This document shows positions 25,885-38,222 of a stretch of 64,000 nt of DNA, piece after piece; position 1 is the stretch's first letter; the number at the start of each line of letters is the position of its first letter. Location of the stretch: positions 31,027 to 95,026 of the forward strand of contig NZ_JANLOD010000014.1 in NCBI RefSeq assembly GCF_025466085.1, in the 5' to 3' direction. Origin of the DNA: Pseudomonas sp. 14P_8.1_Bac3. GTDB lineage: Bacteria > Pseudomonadota > Gammaproteobacteria > Pseudomonadales > Pseudomonadaceae. The notes below the pieces were generated by a model. That model saw only the letters and a program-made list of their open reading frames with translations, had not been told where the DNA came from and made no database searches. The position numbers and the translations under genes are program-made.

Positions 25885-27351
25885 TTAGCGCTTGTCCCAG
25901 GCCATGTGCCAATGCGCACCGACGCCCGGCTCGAAGCCATTGGCAGTCGGGGCGTACTGCTTGCAGTAACCGGACTCGGGGAACGGCTTGCACTCGAAGA
26001 CTTCATTGGTCTTCGGCTGCAGCACTTTGGTGCCGGCGGTGTAGTCGCTCAGGCCTTCGGGGAACACGAAGTCGTGTTCGACGCCTGCGCCTTCACCGGT
26101 CAGGGTGGTGACCTGGGTGTCCTGGCGCGTGGTGCGGCCATCCAGGGTGGTGCCGACCAGGGTCAGGGTGTGTTTGCCGGGGTTGCTGCGCACGTCCACG
26201 ACCAGGGTGGTGGCACCGCTATCGACTTGCGCCGAGGTGGAACCGACCGGCTTGTTGTGCTCGTCGAACAGGGTCGCTTCGACGTTCATTTTGCGGTTGG
26301 AGATCATCCCGAAGTCGACCTTGGCCAGGCCTTTTTCCAGGACGTATTCGGCCTGTTGGTTGGCGACCGACATGCGCGCGGCGGCGTCTTCTTTCATGTC
26401 CAGCTGGACTTCGTAACGGGTCACACCGCTGTCTTTCTGCGCGAACAGGGTGTTGTTGCCACGCACCGGTTCGATGTTGCCGTTTTCATCACGAATGCCG
26501 GCGCGGATCAGCGTGTGAGCCTGGTTGATTTTTTCCGCCAGCTTGAACGCCCAGTTGTTTGGCATGCCTTCTTCGGCGCTATCGATGGAGATTTCGACAC
26601 TGTATTGAGGGCTCTCGCCGTTGGCCGAAAACGCCCGGGCCTTCACCTTGTCACCGACCAGCAAGGTCGTCGACGGTGCGATGCCGCCCACGGAAGACCA
26701 GCCGCCCGGCAGCTCGGCTTCGGCGATGATGTTCACGTCGGTCGCGTTGTAAAACGCTGCGTCGGTATCGCCAACGGTCCAGATCGCCAGGATCACGTGC
26801 TGGCCGGATTTGTCGGCCGGGATGTTGCAGTTGTGCTTGACACCCGACTCAGGCTTCTGATTGCCGCCATCGATGGTGCAGAACGGCGTGCTCTCGAAGG
26901 TCGCGCGTTTAAGCGACTCGTTCGGGTTCCAGCCGTTGCGCGTGATGAAATATTCATGCTTGGTGGCCGGGTGCACGGCGGTGTAATGCCACTGGAAATC
27001 GATGTTGCGATTGGTGATTTCCGTCAGATGCCAACGGGTGGCGGACTGCGCATCCAGCGCGGAAAACAGCGAGTGGCCGCCGCTCGGAATCTTGCCGTCA
27101 ACCGGTCCCTGGTTAGGCGCACCGCCGACACCGGCCGGAAAACCCTTGAAGGTTTCGCCGACGCTTTGTGGTTCGTATTGCGCACCACCACAGTTGGTGT
27201 TCAGCCCTTTCTGGCACAGCAGGGCGCGCGAGGGAGGCACCTCAAGATAACCATGGGCGGAAGCGGTTTGAGAGGCCAGCATTGCCGATAACAGGATCAT
27301 TGAGGAGGTGCACGCGGTAAACGCGCCTCCCTTATAAAATGTTTTTTTCAT
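25885..27351 (-). CDS. Secreted GbpA-like AA10 lytic polysaccharide monooxygenase, chitin-binding
   Basis: This 488-residue protein has a Sec signal peptide ending SQTASA, so the mature protein starts with His33, as the copper histidine brace requires (HGYLEVPPSRALLC). The second brace His is about His127 in WHYTAVHPATKHEYF, and the axial Phe is in DTDAAFYNATDVN. The rest carries GbpA-like domains 2 and 3 (from about residue 215) and a C-terminal CKPFPESGYC/AHWHMAWD chitin-binding type module. In the family it oxidatively cleaves chitin; in P. aeruginosa the related CbpD leaves the cell by the Xcp type II system. Being next to a full T2SS operon, it is the likely substrate here (inference). 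Confidence 0.9.
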   Translation of the reverse strand: MKKTFYKGGAFTACTSSMILLSAMLASQTASAHGYLEVPPSRALLCQKGLNTNCGGAQYEPQSVGETFKGFPAGVGGAPNQGPVDGKIPSGGHSLFSALDAQSATRWHLTEITNRNIDFQWHYTAVHPATKHEYFITRNGWNPNESLKRATFESTPFCTIDGGNQKPESGVKHNCNIPADKSGQHVILAIWTVGDTDAAFYNATDVNIIAEAELPGGWSSVGGIAPSTTLLVGDKVKARAFSANGESPQYSVEISIDSAEEGMPNNWAFKLAEKINQAHTLIRAGIRDENGNIEPVRGNNTLFAQKDSGVTRYEVQLDMKEDAAARMSVANQQAEYVLEKGLAKVDFGMISNRKMNVEATLFDEHNKPVGSTSAQVDSGATTLVVDVRSNPGKHTLTLVGTTLDGRTTRQDTQVTTLTGEGAGVEHDFVFPEGLSDYTAGTKVLQPKTNEVFECKPFPESGYCKQYAPTANGFEPGVGAHWHMAWDKR

Positions 27352-27412
27352 TATTAAGTTCCAGACTACTTATCGAAAATCAACGCGCCTTAACGGCGCC
27401 GCTGTTCATGAT

Positions 27413-27437
27413 TTCGTTCGATGCACCATCGAACGAA
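27413..27437. promoter_or_regulatory. Perfect palindrome upstream of LPMO, possible operator or leader hairpin
   Basis: TTCGTTCGATG (27413-27423) and CATCGAACGAA (27427-27437) are exact inverse arms separated by CAC. It ends 62 bases upstream of the LPMO start codon on the minus strand. It could be a repressor site or a 5' leader hairpin; nothing in it matches a regulator site I recognise. Confidence 0.45.
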
Positions 27438-27608
27438 GGTCGGGAACCTTACCGAGATGAAAGCAAGTTCTATGTAGGACAAGTCTCCGCTTGCATGGGG
27501 ATATATCTCTCTGTGCACTTATCTGACAAAGAAAGGGAGCATTCTTACAGGCATAAACTTAGTTAAACGCACGCTCTACGGAGCAAATTCGGTGTGGATG
27601 ACGCAAAA

Positions 27609-27726
27609 CCTGTAGGAGCCAGCTTGCTGGCGATGGTTCCAAGGGCGCAGTGTCCATTCCGGTAGGACGCGTTATCGTTGACGACCATCGTCGGAACGCC
27701 GCCCGGAGCATGCTCGCGCCTACAGG
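27609..27726. repeat. Degenerate inverted REP pair
   Basis: CCTGTAGGAGCCAGCTTGCT at 27609 is followed by CGATGGTTCC; the opposite arm reads GGAGCATGCTCGCGCCTACA ending at 27724. The arms differ in sequence, so this is an older or hybrid pair. Confidence 0.75.
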
Positions 27727-27742
27727 AGGACTTCGCCGGCAC

Positions 27743-27777
27743 AAAAAAAGCCTGTCCGGCGTTAACCAGGACAGGCT
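27743..27777 (-). terminator. Rho-independent terminator of hemE
   Basis: On the minus strand a 9-base stem AGCCTGTCC/GGACAGGCT with an 11-base loop is followed by seven T residues. It lies 19 bases after the hemE stop. Confidence 0.88.
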
Positions 27778-27795
27778 GTTTAGAGCTGGGAAATA

Positions 27796-28863
27796 TTACT
27801 CGTGATACTGCGCCGACAACTCATGCACCGCACGCAGGAAGGCACCCGCATGTTCCGGATCGACTTCCGGGGTGATGCCATGACCGAGGTTGAACACGTG
27901 ACCGCTGCCCTTGCCATAGCTGGCCAGGATGCGACCCACTTCAGCCCGGATGGCCTCCGGTTTGGCGTAGAGCACCGTCGGGTCCATGTTGCCCTGCAAC
28001 GCGACTTTGCTGCCGACACGCTCACGGGCATTGCCGATGTCGCAGGTCCAGTCCAGGCCCAACGCATCCGCACCGGCGTCGGCGATGCTTTCCAGCCACA
28101 GGCCGCCATTCTTGGTGAACAGGATCACCGGCACCTTGCGACCTTCGTGCTCGCGGATCAGGCCGCTGACGATCTTGCGCATGTACGCCAGGGAAAACTC
28201 CTGGTAAGCCGCCGCCGACAGGTTGCCGCCCCAGGTGTCGAAAATCTGCACCGCTTGCGCGCCGGCCATGATCTGGCCGTTGAGGTATGAGGTGACCGAC
28301 TGCGCGAGTTTATCCAGCAGCAAGTGCATGGCTTGCGGATTGTCGTAGAGCATGGCCTTGGTCTTGCGGAAGTCTTTCGACGAACCGCCTTCGACCATGT
28401 AAGTGGCGAGGGTCCAGGGGCTGCCGGAGAAACCGATCAGCGGCACGCGGCCATTCAGTTCGCGGCGGATGGTGCTGACCGCGTCCATGACGTAGCCGAG
28501 GTCTTTGTGCGGATCGGGAATCGGCAGGGCTTCGATGTCGGCCAGGGTGCTGACGACTTTCCTGAAGCGCGGGCCTTCACCGGTTTCGAAGTACAGGCCC
28601 TGGCCCATGGCGTCCGGAATGGTAAGGATGTCGGAGAACAGGATCGCCGCGTCCAGTTGCGGATAGCGATCGAGCGGCTGCATCGTGACTTCGCAAGCGA
28701 ACGCCGGGTTCATGCACAGGCTCATGAAGTCGCCGGCCTTGGCACGGCTGGCGCGGTATTCCGGCAGGTAGCGACCGGCCTGACGCATCATCCAGACAGG
28801 CGTGACGTCTACGGGTTGCTTGAGCAGGGCGCGAAGGAAACGGTCGTTCTTCAGGGCAGTCAT
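27796..28863 (-). CDS. hemE: Uroporphyrinogen decarboxylase
   Basis: The 355-residue enzyme decarboxylates four acetate side chains of uroporphyrinogen III to give coproporphyrinogen III in cytoplasmic heme synthesis. The N-terminal signature [20 protein letters not shown] and the second signature [20 protein letters not shown] are intact, as is [14 protein letters not shown] at the C-terminus. It stands alone on the minus strand, downstream of gltD with a REP pair between them, and ends in a clear terminator. Confidence 0.97.
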   Translation of the reverse strand: MTALKNDRFLRALLKQPVDVTPVWMMRQAGRYLPEYRASRAKAGDFMSLCMNPAFACEVTMQPLDRYPQLDAAILFSDILTIPDAMGQGLYFETGEGPRFRKVVSTLADIEALPIPDPHKDLGYVMDAVSTIRRELNGRVPLIGFSGSPWTLATYMVEGGSSKDFRKTKAMLYDNPQAMHLLLDKLAQSVTSYLNGQIMAGAQAVQIFDTWGGNLSAAAYQEFSLAYMRKIVSGLIREHEGRKVPVILFTKNGGLWLESIADAGADALGLDWTCDIGNARERVGSKVALQGNMDPTVLYAKPEAIRAEVGRILASYGKGSGHVFNLGHGITPEVDPEHAGAFLRAVHELSAQYHE

Positions 28864-28992
28864 GTCGGCATCCGGAAAAAAAGTGCGGGCATTTTCTCAG
28901 AGCGCGACGCAAAAGGCACGGCAAGCGCCGCACCTTTTGTCTATCGGGTCAATTTGTCGCGGGGAAATACAGATTAGTAACACCACAAAACC

Positions 28993-29086
28993 AGTGTGGG
29001 AGCGGGCTTGCTCGCGAAAGCGGCGTGGCAGGCAACGTAAATATTGACTGATCCACCGCCTTCGCGAGCAAGCCCGCTCCCACACT
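28993..29086. repeat. Inverted REP pair between gltD and hemE
   Basis: Arms at 28993-29023 and 29056-29086 are near-perfect inverses over 31 bases with the core GTGGGAGCGGGCTTGCTCGC. It fills most of the 251-base gap between gltD and hemE; no other feature is seen there. Confidence 0.92.
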
Positions 29087-29114
29087 TTGATCGCATTCCA
29101 GCTCGGGGAAGTGA

Positions 29115-30566
<1,452 letters not shown>

Positions 30567-33500
30567 TCACTGCGGGTTGGCACGGGTGCTGGAAAGCAAC
30601 GATTTCAGGTTGGCAGCCTTGGGCTTGACCAGCCAGAAACGGCGCAGATAGTCATCGAGGTTTTCAGCGAGGTTACGACCCCATTCGCTGTCGGTTTCCG
30701 CGACGTATTCGTCCAGCACGCGCTGCAAGTGGCTGCGGTAGGCTTCCATCGCCTCGCCGCTGATCCGCTGGATTTCCACCAGTTCGTGGTTGACCCGGTC
30801 AACGAAGGTGTTGTCCTGGTCGAGCACGTAGGCGAAACCGCCGGTCATGCCTGAGCCGAAGTTGTAACCGGTCTTGCCCAGCACGCAGACGAAACCACCG
30901 GTCATGTATTCGCAGCAGTGATCGCCGGTGCCTTCCACCACGGTGTGGGCACCGGAGTTACGCACCGCGAAACGCTCGCCCGCCGTACCCGCAGCGAACA
31001 GCTTGCCACCGGTGGCGCCGTACAGGCAGGTGTTGCCGATGATGGCACTGTCCTGAGTCTTGTAGACGCTGCCCTTCGGCGGAACGATGACCAGTTTGCC
31101 GCCGGTCATGCCTTTGCCAACGTAGTCGTTGGCGTCGCCTTCCAGGTACATGTTCAGGCCACCGGCGTTCCATACGCCGAAGCTCTGACCGGCCGTGCCT
31201 TTGAAACGGAAGGTGATCGGCGCGTTGGCCATGCCCTGGTTGCCGTGCTTGCGCGCGATTTCGCCGGAAATCCGTGCGCCGATCGAACGGTCGCAGTTGC
31301 AGATATCCAGGGCAAAGTCAGCGCCGCTCATGTCGTTGATGGCCGACGTGGCCATGTCGATCATTTTCTCGGCCAGCAAGCCTTTGTCGAACGGCGGGTT
31401 GCGGTCGACCTGGCAGAACTGTGGTTTGTCCGCCGAGATGTGATCGCTGCCGAGCAACGGGGTCAGGTCCAGGTGGTTCTGCTTGGCGGTCTGGCCTTCG
31501 AGGACTTCCAGCAGATCGGTACGGCCGATCAGCTCTTCGAGGGAGCGCACGCCGAGCTTGGCCAGCCACTCACGGGTTTCTTCGGCGACATAAGTGAAGA
31601 AGTTCACCACCATGTCGACGGTGCCGATGTAGTGATCCTTGCGCAGCTTCTCGTTCTGGGTCGCAACGCCGGTGGCGCAGTTGTTCAGGTGACAGATACG
31701 CAGGTATTTGCAGCCCAGCGCGATCATGGGCGCCGTGCCGAAGCCGAAGCTTTCAGCACCGAGGATCGCCGCCTTGATCACGTCGAGGCCGGTTTTCAGG
31801 CCGCCGTCGGTCTGCACCCGGACCTTGCCGCGCAGGTCGTTGCCGCGCAGGGTCTGGTGGGTTTCGGCCAGGCCGAGTTCCCACGGTGCGCCGGCGTATT
31901 TGATCGAGGTCAGCGGCGATGCGCCGGTGCCGCCGTCGTAGCCGGAGATGGTGATCAGGTCCGCATAGGCCTTGGCCACACCGGCCGCGATGGTGCCGAC
32001 GCCGGCCTCTGCCACCAGTTTCACCGACACCAGGGCCTTCGGGTTGACTTGCTTCAGGTCGAAAATCAGCTGCGACAAGTCTTCGATGGAATAGATGTCG
32101 TGATGCGGCGGTGGCGAAATCAGGGTCACGCCTGGCACCGCATAGCGCAGCTTGGCGATCAGGCCGTTGACCTTGCCGCCCGGCAGCTGACCGCCTTCGC
32201 CGGGCTTGGCGCCCTGGGCGACCTTGATCTGCAGCACTTCAGCGTTGACCAGGTATTCCGGCGTGACACCGAAACGGCCGGTCGCGACCTGCTTGATTTT
32301 CGAGCTCTTGATCGTGCCGTAACGCGCCGGGTCTTCGCCGCCTTCGCCGGAGTTGGAACGCGCGCCAAGGCGGTTCATGGCTTCGGCCAGGGCTTCGTGA
32401 GCTTCCGGCGACAGCGCGCCGAGGGAGATGCCCGCGGAATCGAATCGCTTGAGCACCGATTCCAGTGGTTCGATCTCGCTGATGTCCAGCGGCGTGTCGA
32501 GCGTCTTGACCTTGAACAGGTCGCGGATCATCGACACCGGACGATTGTCCACCAGCGCCGTGTATTCCTTGAACTTGCTGTAGTCGCCCTGCTGCACCGC
32601 GGCTTGCAGGGTGTTGACCACGTCCGGGTTGTACGCGTGATATTCGCCACCGTGGACGAACTTCAGCAGGCCGCCCTGCTGGATCGGCTTGCGCGGGCTC
32701 CAGGCTTCGGCGGCGAGGGCTTTCTGCTCGTTCTCGATGTCGACGAAACGCGCGCCCTTGATGCGGCTCGGCACGCCACGGAAGCTCAGCTCGCAGACTT
32801 CTTCGGACAGGCCGATGGCCTCGAACAGCTGCGCGCCACGGTACGACGCGATGGTCGAGATGCCCATCTTCGACAGGATCTTCAGCAGGCCTTTGGTGAT
32901 GCCTTTGCGGTAGTTCTTGAACACCTCATAGAGGTCGCCCAGCACTTCACCGGTACGAATCAGGTCGCCCAGCACTTCGTAGGCCAGGAACGGATAGACC
33001 GCCGAGGCGCCGAAACCGATCAGCACCGCAAAGTGGTGCGGGTCGCGAGCGGTGGCGGTTTCCACCAGGATGTTGGAATCGCAACGCAGGCCTTTTTCGG
33101 TCAGGCGATGGTGCACCGCGCCGGTGGCCAGGGAGGCGTGGATCGGCAACTTGCCTGGCGCAATGTGACGGTCGCTCAGGACGATCTGGGTGCGCCCGGA
33201 GCGAACGGCTTCTTCAGCCTGATCGGCGACGTTACGCACGGCAGCTTCGAGACCGACGCTTTCGTCATAGTTGAGGTCGATGACCTGGCGTTCGAAACCC
33301 GGACGGTCGAGGTTCATCAGCGAGCGCCACTTGGCCGGGGAAATGACCGGCGAGCTGAGGATCACGCGCGAGGCATGTTCCGGCGACTCCTGGAAAATGT
33401 TGCGCTCGGCACCGAGGCAGATCTCCAGCGACATGACGATGGCTTCCCGCAGCGGGTCGATCGGCGGGTTGGTGACCTGCGCGAACTGCTGGCGGAAGTA

Positions 33501-35012
33501 GTCGTACGGCGTGCGCACGCGCTGGGACAACACGGCCATTGGCGTATCGTCGCCCATCGAACCAACGGCTTCGTAGCCCTGTTCGCCGAGCGGGCGCAGC
33601 ACCTGGTCACGTTCTTCGAACGTAACCTGATACATCTTCATGTACTGCTTGAGCTGGTCGACATCGTAGAAAGCCGAACCGTGGTCGTTGTCTTCCATGG
33701 TCGCCTGGATGCGCAGTGCATTCTTGCGCAGCCATTGCTTGTAGGGATGACGAGACTTCAAGCGGTTGTCGATCGCATCGGTGTCGAGGATCTGCCCGGT
33801 TTCGGTGTCCACGGCAAAGATCTGGCCCGGGCCGACACGGCCCTTGGCGATCACGTCTTCAGGCTGGTAGTTCCAGACACCGATTTCCGAAGCCAGGGTG
33901 ATGAAACCGTTCTTGGTGGTGACCCAACGCGCCGGCCGCAGACCGTTACGGTCGAGCAGGCAGACCGCGTAGCGACCGTCGGTCATGACCACGCCGGCCG
34001 GACCGTCCCACGGCTCCATGTGCATCGAGTTGTATTCGTAGAACGCGCGCAGATCTGGGTCCATGGTTTCGACGTTCTGCCACGCAGGCGGAATGATCAT
34101 CCGCACGCCACGGAACAGGTCGATGCCACCGGTGACCATCAGCTCGAGCATGTTGTCCATGCTGGAGGAGTCAGAACCGACACGGTTGACCAGCGGGCCG
34201 AGTTCTTCCAGATCCATCAGATCGTTGGTGAACTTGGTGCGACGGGCCTGGGCCCAGTTGCGGTTGCCGGTGATGGTGTTGATTTCGCCGTTGTGGGCGA
34301 GGAAGCGGAATGGCTGGGCCAGCGGCCATTTCGGCAGGGTATTGGTGGAGAAGCGCTGGTGGAACACGCAAATCGAGGTTTGCAGGCGCTGGTCGCTGAG
34401 GTCTGGATAGAAGGCGGTCAGATCCGCCGGCATCATCAGGCCTTTATAAATGATGGTCTTGTGGGAAAAGCTGCAGATGTAGTGATCGACGTCGGCGGCA
34501 TTGGCCACGGACGAGCGACGACGGGCGCTGAACAGCTTGATCGCCATGTCCTGATCGCTCAGGCCTTCACCGCCGATGTAGACCTGCTCGATCTGCGGCA
34601 GGCGCTCGAGGGCCAGGCGGCCGAGAACGCTGGTGTCGATCGGCACTTTGCGCCAGCCGACCAGGGTCAGGCCTTCGGCCAGGATCTCGCGGTTCATGTT
34701 CTCGCGAGCGGCTTCGGCTTTCACCGGGTCCTGGTTGAAGAAGACCATGCCCACGGCATATTGCCTGGGCAGTTCGACGCCGAAGGTTTCCTGGGCGATC
34801 GCACGCAGGAACACGTCCGGCTTTTGAATCAGCAGACCGCAACCGTCACCGGTCTTGCCGTCGGCGTTGATCCCACCGCGGTGGGTCATGCAGGTCAGGG
34901 CCTCGATGGCCGTTTGCAAAAGGGTATGACTGGGCTCGCCCTGCATATGGGCTATCAGGCCGAAACCGCAGTTATCCTTGAATTCATCTGGTTGGTACAG
35001 ACCTGCTTTCAT
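30567..35012 (-). CDS. gltB: Glutamate synthase (NADPH) large subunit
   Basis: The 1481-residue enzyme makes two glutamates from glutamine and 2-oxoglutarate. The glutaminase domain starts after a short propeptide with the nucleophile at Cys15 ([12 protein letters not shown]). The central and FMN-binding synthase domains follow ([20 protein letters not shown]), with the 3Fe-4S cysteines in [15 protein letters not shown], and a C-terminal beta-helix domain with GxxGG repeats. ATG 35012 has GGTGAG eight bases upstream; GTG 35018 would add two residues. Long open frames on the opposite strand of this gene are codon-bias shadows. Confidence 0.96.
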   Translation of the reverse strand: MKAGLYQPDEFKDNCGFGLIAHMQGEPSHTLLQTAIEALTCMTHRGGINADGKTGDGCGLLIQKPDVFLRAIAQETFGVELPRQYAVGMVFFNQDPVKAEAARENMNREILAEGLTLVGWRKVPIDTSVLGRLALERLPQIEQVYIGGEGLSDQDMAIKLFSARRRSSVANAADVDHYICSFSHKTIIYKGLMMPADLTAFYPDLSDQRLQTSICVFHQRFSTNTLPKWPLAQPFRFLAHNGEINTITGNRNWAQARRTKFTNDLMDLEELGPLVNRVGSDSSSMDNMLELMVTGGIDLFRGVRMIIPPAWQNVETMDPDLRAFYEYNSMHMEPWDGPAGVVMTDGRYAVCLLDRNGLRPARWVTTKNGFITLASEIGVWNYQPEDVIAKGRVGPGQIFAVDTETGQILDTDAIDNRLKSRHPYKQWLRKNALRIQATMEDNDHGSAFYDVDQLKQYMKMYQVTFEERDQVLRPLGEQGYEAVGSMGDDTPMAVLSQRVRTPYDYFRQQFAQVTNPPIDPLREAIVMSLEICLGAERNIFQESPEHASRVILSSPVISPAKWRSLMNLDRPGFERQVIDLNYDESVGLEAAVRNVADQAEEAVRSGRTQIVLSDRHIAPGKLPIHASLATGAVHHRLTEKGLRCDSNILVETATARDPHHFAVLIGFGASAVYPFLAYEVLGDLIRTGEVLGDLYEVFKNYRKGITKGLLKILSKMGISTIASYRGAQLFEAIGLSEEVCELSFRGVPSRIKGARFVDIENEQKALAAEAWSPRKPIQQGGLLKFVHGGEYHAYNPDVVNTLQAAVQQGDYSKFKEYTALVDNRPVSMIRDLFKVKTLDTPLDISEIEPLESVLKRFDSAGISLGALSPEAHEALAEAMNRLGARSNSGEGGEDPARYGTIKSSKIKQVATGRFGVTPEYLVNAEVLQIKVAQGAKPGEGGQLPGGKVNGLIAKLRYAVPGVTLISPPPHHDIYSIEDLSQLIFDLKQVNPKALVSVKLVAEAGVGTIAAGVAKAYADLITISGYDGGTGASPLTSIKYAGAPWELGLAETHQTLRGNDLRGKVRVQTDGGLKTGLDVIKAAILGAESFGFGTAPMIALGCKYLRICHLNNCATGVATQNEKLRKDHYIGTVDMVVNFFTYVAEETREWLAKLGVRSLEELIGRTDLLEVLEGQTAKQNHLDLTPLLGSDHISADKPQFCQVDRNPPFDKGLLAEKMIDMATSAINDMSGADFALDICNCDRSIGARISGEIARKHGNQGMANAPITFRFKGTAGQSFGVWNAGGLNMYLEGDANDYVGKGMTGGKLVIVPPKGSVYKTQDSAIIGNTCLYGATGGKLFAAGTAGERFAVRNSGAHTVVEGTGDHCCEYMTGGFVCVLGKTGYNFGSGMTGGFAYVLDQDNTFVDRVNHELVEIQRISGEAMEAYRSHLQRVLDEYVAETDSEWGRNLAENLDDYLRRFWLVKPKAANLKSLLSSTRANPQ

Positions 35013-35018
35013 AGACAC

Positions 35019-35362
35019 TTTCTCACCAGGCTGCTTCTTTTAGAAGCAAATTTCTTTTCAATTCAACCACTTACCATCCGCGCCGAACGTACGCCAGCTT
35101 TGCGGGGGCAAAAGGGAGGTCATTGTACACACCGACACAGAGGCTCACAAATTTGACGACGAACTGTCGCAAATCTATGTCGCATTTGTGAAAGGTTTAA
35201 AGCGATATGCTGTGCTAGTCAAAACTTTTTTAATTCTGACCGCAACGACTCAAAGACTACTGTGACGCAGACACCACAAGGCACGCGGCCTGAAGAGGCG
35301 GCATGCGCTTGTAGAAATTTTGAGGTGCCGGGAGAGGCGGCCTGGGTAAGGCCGCCGAATCT
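35019..35362. other. Intergenic leader of gltBD and 3' region of the damX-like gene
   Basis: This 344-base gap has no gene. On the minus strand a weak promoter-like pair TTGACT (35217-35222) and TAAACC 17 bases further could start gltBD with a leader of about 180 bases. Near the damX-like stop a stem GGCGGCCT/AGGCCGCC (35336-35356) is present, without a T-run. Confidence 0.35.
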
Positions 35363-36961
35363 TCAGCGAGTTGTTGCCAGTTCCTGTTGGACGCTGGCGA
35401 CAGTGCGAGGCCAAGGTTTACCAGCCTGAACCTTCGCTGGCAAGGCCTTGATGGCGGTAACGGCTGCGTCGCGGTTGGCGAAGTTACCGTAGGTGATGAC
35501 GTAAAGCGGCTTGCCGTTGAGGACTTTCTTGAAATAACGGTACTCGCCGCCCTGCTCCTTGACGAAGTTTTGCGCGGTCGCTTCGGAGCTGGTGCCGAGG
35601 ATCTGCACCACATAGTTGCTGGTCGGTTGCCCGGCGTACCAGGTGCCGCCGGCGGCAGCCTTGGCGCCAGCGACCGGCTTCTCAACCGGTTTGGCGGTCG
35701 CGACGGCGGCCGGCTTGGCTGGCGCCTGTGCTGGAGCTGGCTTGATGGCCGGTGCAGTCGGGACAGGCTTGGCCGTCGCGACCTGGGTCGGTGCAGGCGT
35801 CGGCTTGGCCGCCGGCGCACCCGCCGGAACGCCCGCAGGTGGCGCCGTGGTGGTCACGGTCGGTGGCGTGGCGCTGGAACCTTCGACCGGCACGCCGTCG
35901 TCGCCTTCAGTGATGCCACCGGCTGCTTCAGCGAGCGGGCCGCGCATGACCGGCTGCGAGTTGCCGACCAGCGGCAACGGCATCGGTTGCGAGTTGCCGG
36001 CGAATTCCACGGCAGGCGCGCCGCCGCTGTTAGGTTTTGGCGTGCCCTGGCCGAGCGGCAGTTGCGCCTGTTGTTCGTTGGCAGGTGTGCCGGTGGTCGG
36101 TGCTTTGCTGCGACCCGGCATCAACCAGGCGGCGGCTACCGCGACCACGACGACGGCGGAAATCGCCAATACGTGTTTCTTCGGCATGTTGAACCCCATA
36201 CTTGGACGCTTGACCGCTGAGCGGCTGGCAATCATGGCTTCGATCATTGCATCGCGGGCAACCTGGTTGATGTTGCCAGGCCAGCCGTCGGAGCTTTCGT
36301 GAATATCAGAGATTTGATCTGCGGTGAAAAGTTCGATACCGCGACCCGCGCCTTCGAGCCGTTGCTCAAGGTATTCGCGGGTCTCTTCTTCGGTATAGGG
36401 CTGCAGCTCGATGACGTGGAAACGCTCTTCGTCGAGGTTCAACGCCTCAAGCTGGGCGATCAGCGAGGACTCGCCGAAGAGGAACACGTGCGGTCGCCCT
36501 TCCGGCGCACCCGCGGCCAATTCCATCAAGGCTTCCAGCGCGGATTCATCGAGCTGCTCGGCGTCATCCACCAGCAAATAGACTTCCTGCCCCGTGAGCG
36601 CAAGCTGGACCACTTGCGAGAGGATTGGGCCGATTTCTGCCTGGGCGACATTCAGTGCCTGGGCGACCTGACGCAAAACGCCAGCCGCATCGCCGGCACC
36701 ACGGGCGGACACCACCACGCTCTGCACCGACTGTTTGTTGGTGCTGGCCACCAAGGCCTGACGCAGCAGGGTCTTGCCACTGCCTTGCGGGCCGGTGACC
36801 ACCAGCAGCAACTGGCTGTAGCGCGCCAGGTGATGCAACTGTCCCAGCACCGGTTTGCGCTGGGCCGGGAAGAATTTGAAGCCAGGCACCCGCGGAGCAA
36901 AAGGGTCATGGCTTAACTGGAAATGGCCGAGGAAAGCCTCGTCGGCGTGCAAACTAGTCAT
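35363..36961 (-). CDS. DamX-like SPOR-domain AAA protein
   Basis: The 532-residue protein has an ExeA-like AAA domain (residues about 1-260) with Walker A VTGPQGSGKTLLRQAL and Walker B VYLLVDDAEQLD, one membrane helix (LAISAVVVVAVAAAWLMPG, about 277-295), a long Pro/Ala/Thr-rich linker, and a C-terminal SPOR domain (YVVQILGTSSEATAQNFV ... YVITYGNFANRDAA) that binds denuded septal peptidoglycan. It lies between aroB and gltB as in other pseudomonads, and probably acts at the division site. The combination of ATPase and SPOR domains is the usual form in this genus. Confidence 0.88.
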   Translation of the reverse strand: MTSLHADEAFLGHFQLSHDPFAPRVPGFKFFPAQRKPVLGQLHHLARYSQLLLVVTGPQGSGKTLLRQALVASTNKQSVQSVVVSARGAGDAAGVLRQVAQALNVAQAEIGPILSQVVQLALTGQEVYLLVDDAEQLDESALEALMELAAGAPEGRPHVFLFGESSLIAQLEALNLDEERFHVIELQPYTEEETREYLEQRLEGAGRGIELFTADQISDIHESSDGWPGNINQVARDAMIEAMIASRSAVKRPSMGFNMPKKHVLAISAVVVVAVAAAWLMPGRSKAPTTGTPANEQQAQLPLGQGTPKPNSGGAPAVEFAGNSQPMPLPLVGNSQPVMRGPLAEAAGGITEGDDGVPVEGSSATPPTVTTTAPPAGVPAGAPAAKPTPAPTQVATAKPVPTAPAIKPAPAQAPAKPAAVATAKPVEKPVAGAKAAAGGTWYAGQPTSNYVVQILGTSSEATAQNFVKEQGGEYRYFKKVLNGKPLYVITYGNFANRDAAVTAIKALPAKVQAGKPWPRTVASVQQELATTR

Positions 36962-36971
36962 CGGGATCTTA

Positions 36972-38072
36972 TTAACCTTTAAGCTGAGCCAGGGCGCGGT
37001 AATCCGCTCCCAGCGTGGCCTGTAGAACCTCTTTCGGATAATCGTCGGTCACCACCGCTTCGCCCATGTGGCGCAGCAGCACCAGGCGCAAACGACCGTC
37101 GATCACTTTCTTGTCAACTGCCATGTGTTCGAGAAAATCGGTTTCCGTCATCTGTTCAGGCGGAATGACCGGCAGGCCGGCACGCTGGAAAAGGCGAATG
37201 CCGCGATCACGTTCCTGTTCGCTGATCCAGCCCAGGCGCGCGGACATCTCCAGCGCCATCACGGTGCCAGCAGCGACCGCCTCGCCGTGTAACCACACAC
37301 CATAGCCCATGTGGGTTTCGATGGCGTGGCCGAAGGTGTGTCCAAGGTTCAATGTCGCACGAACACCGGTTTCCTTTTCATCGGCACCCACCACCGCCGC
37401 CTTGGCCGCGCAGGAGCGCTCGATTGCATACGTCAGGGCGACCTGGTCCAGGGCGCGCAGGCGATCGACGTTTTCTTCGAGCCAGGTCAGGAACGGCTCG
37501 TCGCAGATCAGCCCGTACTTGATGACTTCCGCCAGCCCGGCGGACAACTCGCGGGCCGGCAAGGTAGTGAGGGAGGTGGTATCGATCAGCACCACGTTCG
37601 GCTGATAAAAGGCGCCGATCATGTTTTTGCCCAGCGGATGATTGATCCCGGTCTTGCCGCCTACCGAGGAGTCGACTTGCGACAACAGCGTGGTCGGCAC
37701 CTGGATGAAATCGACCCCGCGCTGGTAGCAGGCGGCGGCAAACCCGGCCATGTCACCAATCACGCCGCCGCCGAGGGCGATGACCGTGGTGCGGCGGTCA
37801 TGCCGTGCGGTCAGCAGGCCGTCGAAAATCTGTTGCAGGGTTTCCCAGTTCTTGAAGGCTTCGCCATCGGGCAGTACCACCGAAATTACCGAGAACTGCG
37901 CAAGGCTGCGGGTCAGACGTTCGAGGTAGAGCGGCGCAACGGTTTCGTTGGAGATGATCGCCACTTGCTTGCCGCGGATATGCGGGACCAGCAGCTCAGG
38001 CTGGTCCAACAAACCTTCGCCAATATGAATCGGGTAGCTGCGCTCGCCTAGATCGACCTTGAGTGTCTGCAT
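36972..38072 (-). CDS. aroB: 3-dehydroquinate synthase
   Basis: The 366-residue enzyme converts DAHP to 3-dehydroquinate, step two of the shikimate pathway. The NAD-binding segment [20 protein letters not shown], the substrate segment [20 protein letters not shown] and zinc ligands in [17 protein letters not shown] and LHGEAV are intact. It follows aroK by 150 bases with no clear gene or terminator in that gap, and precedes the damX-like gene by 10 bases. Confidence 0.97.
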   Translation of the reverse strand: MQTLKVDLGERSYPIHIGEGLLDQPELLVPHIRGKQVAIISNETVAPLYLERLTRSLAQFSVISVVLPDGEAFKNWETLQQIFDGLLTARHDRRTTVIALGGGVIGDMAGFAAACYQRGVDFIQVPTTLLSQVDSSVGGKTGINHPLGKNMIGAFYQPNVVLIDTTSLTTLPARELSAGLAEVIKYGLICDEPFLTWLEENVDRLRALDQVALTYAIERSCAAKAAVVGADEKETGVRATLNLGHTFGHAIETHMGYGVWLHGEAVAAGTVMALEMSARLGWISEQERDRGIRLFQRAGLPVIPPEQMTETDFLEHMAVDKKVIDGRLRLVLLRHMGEAVVTDDYPKEVLQATLGADYRALAQLKG

Positions 38073-38222
38073 GTGTCCCCACAGTGAAGATGGAATCAGG
38101 CGTCCCGCCTAGAGTTATCGAATATCCACGGCATCTGTTGGTGGACGCCGGTCGGTAGCCATCTGCCACAACCCTGGACGGTTGTGACAGGACGCCGAGG
38201 ATAGCGCATTTCGCGCTGCGCT

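Larger units (their letters stand above)
27352..27795. other. Intergenic region upstream of LPMO, up to hemE
   Basis: This 444-base gap holds the LPMO promoter region (minus strand, about 27352-27560), a perfect 11-base inverted repeat at 27413-27437, a degenerate REP pair at 27609-27726 and the hemE terminator at 27743-27777. A short open plus-strand frame at 27339-27566 has no recognisable domain and is not called. Confidence 0.6.

Noticed and set aside
27339..27566. 75-codon plus-strand frame upstream of LPMO
   Set aside because: It overlaps the LPMO start antisense and covers a probable promoter and palindrome; it has no recognisable family.
30918..35156. Open frame of more than 1400 codons antisense to gltB
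   Set aside because: It mirrors a highly expressed high-GC gene, has His/Gln/Arg/Val-rich composition typical of antisense frames and no recognisable domain.
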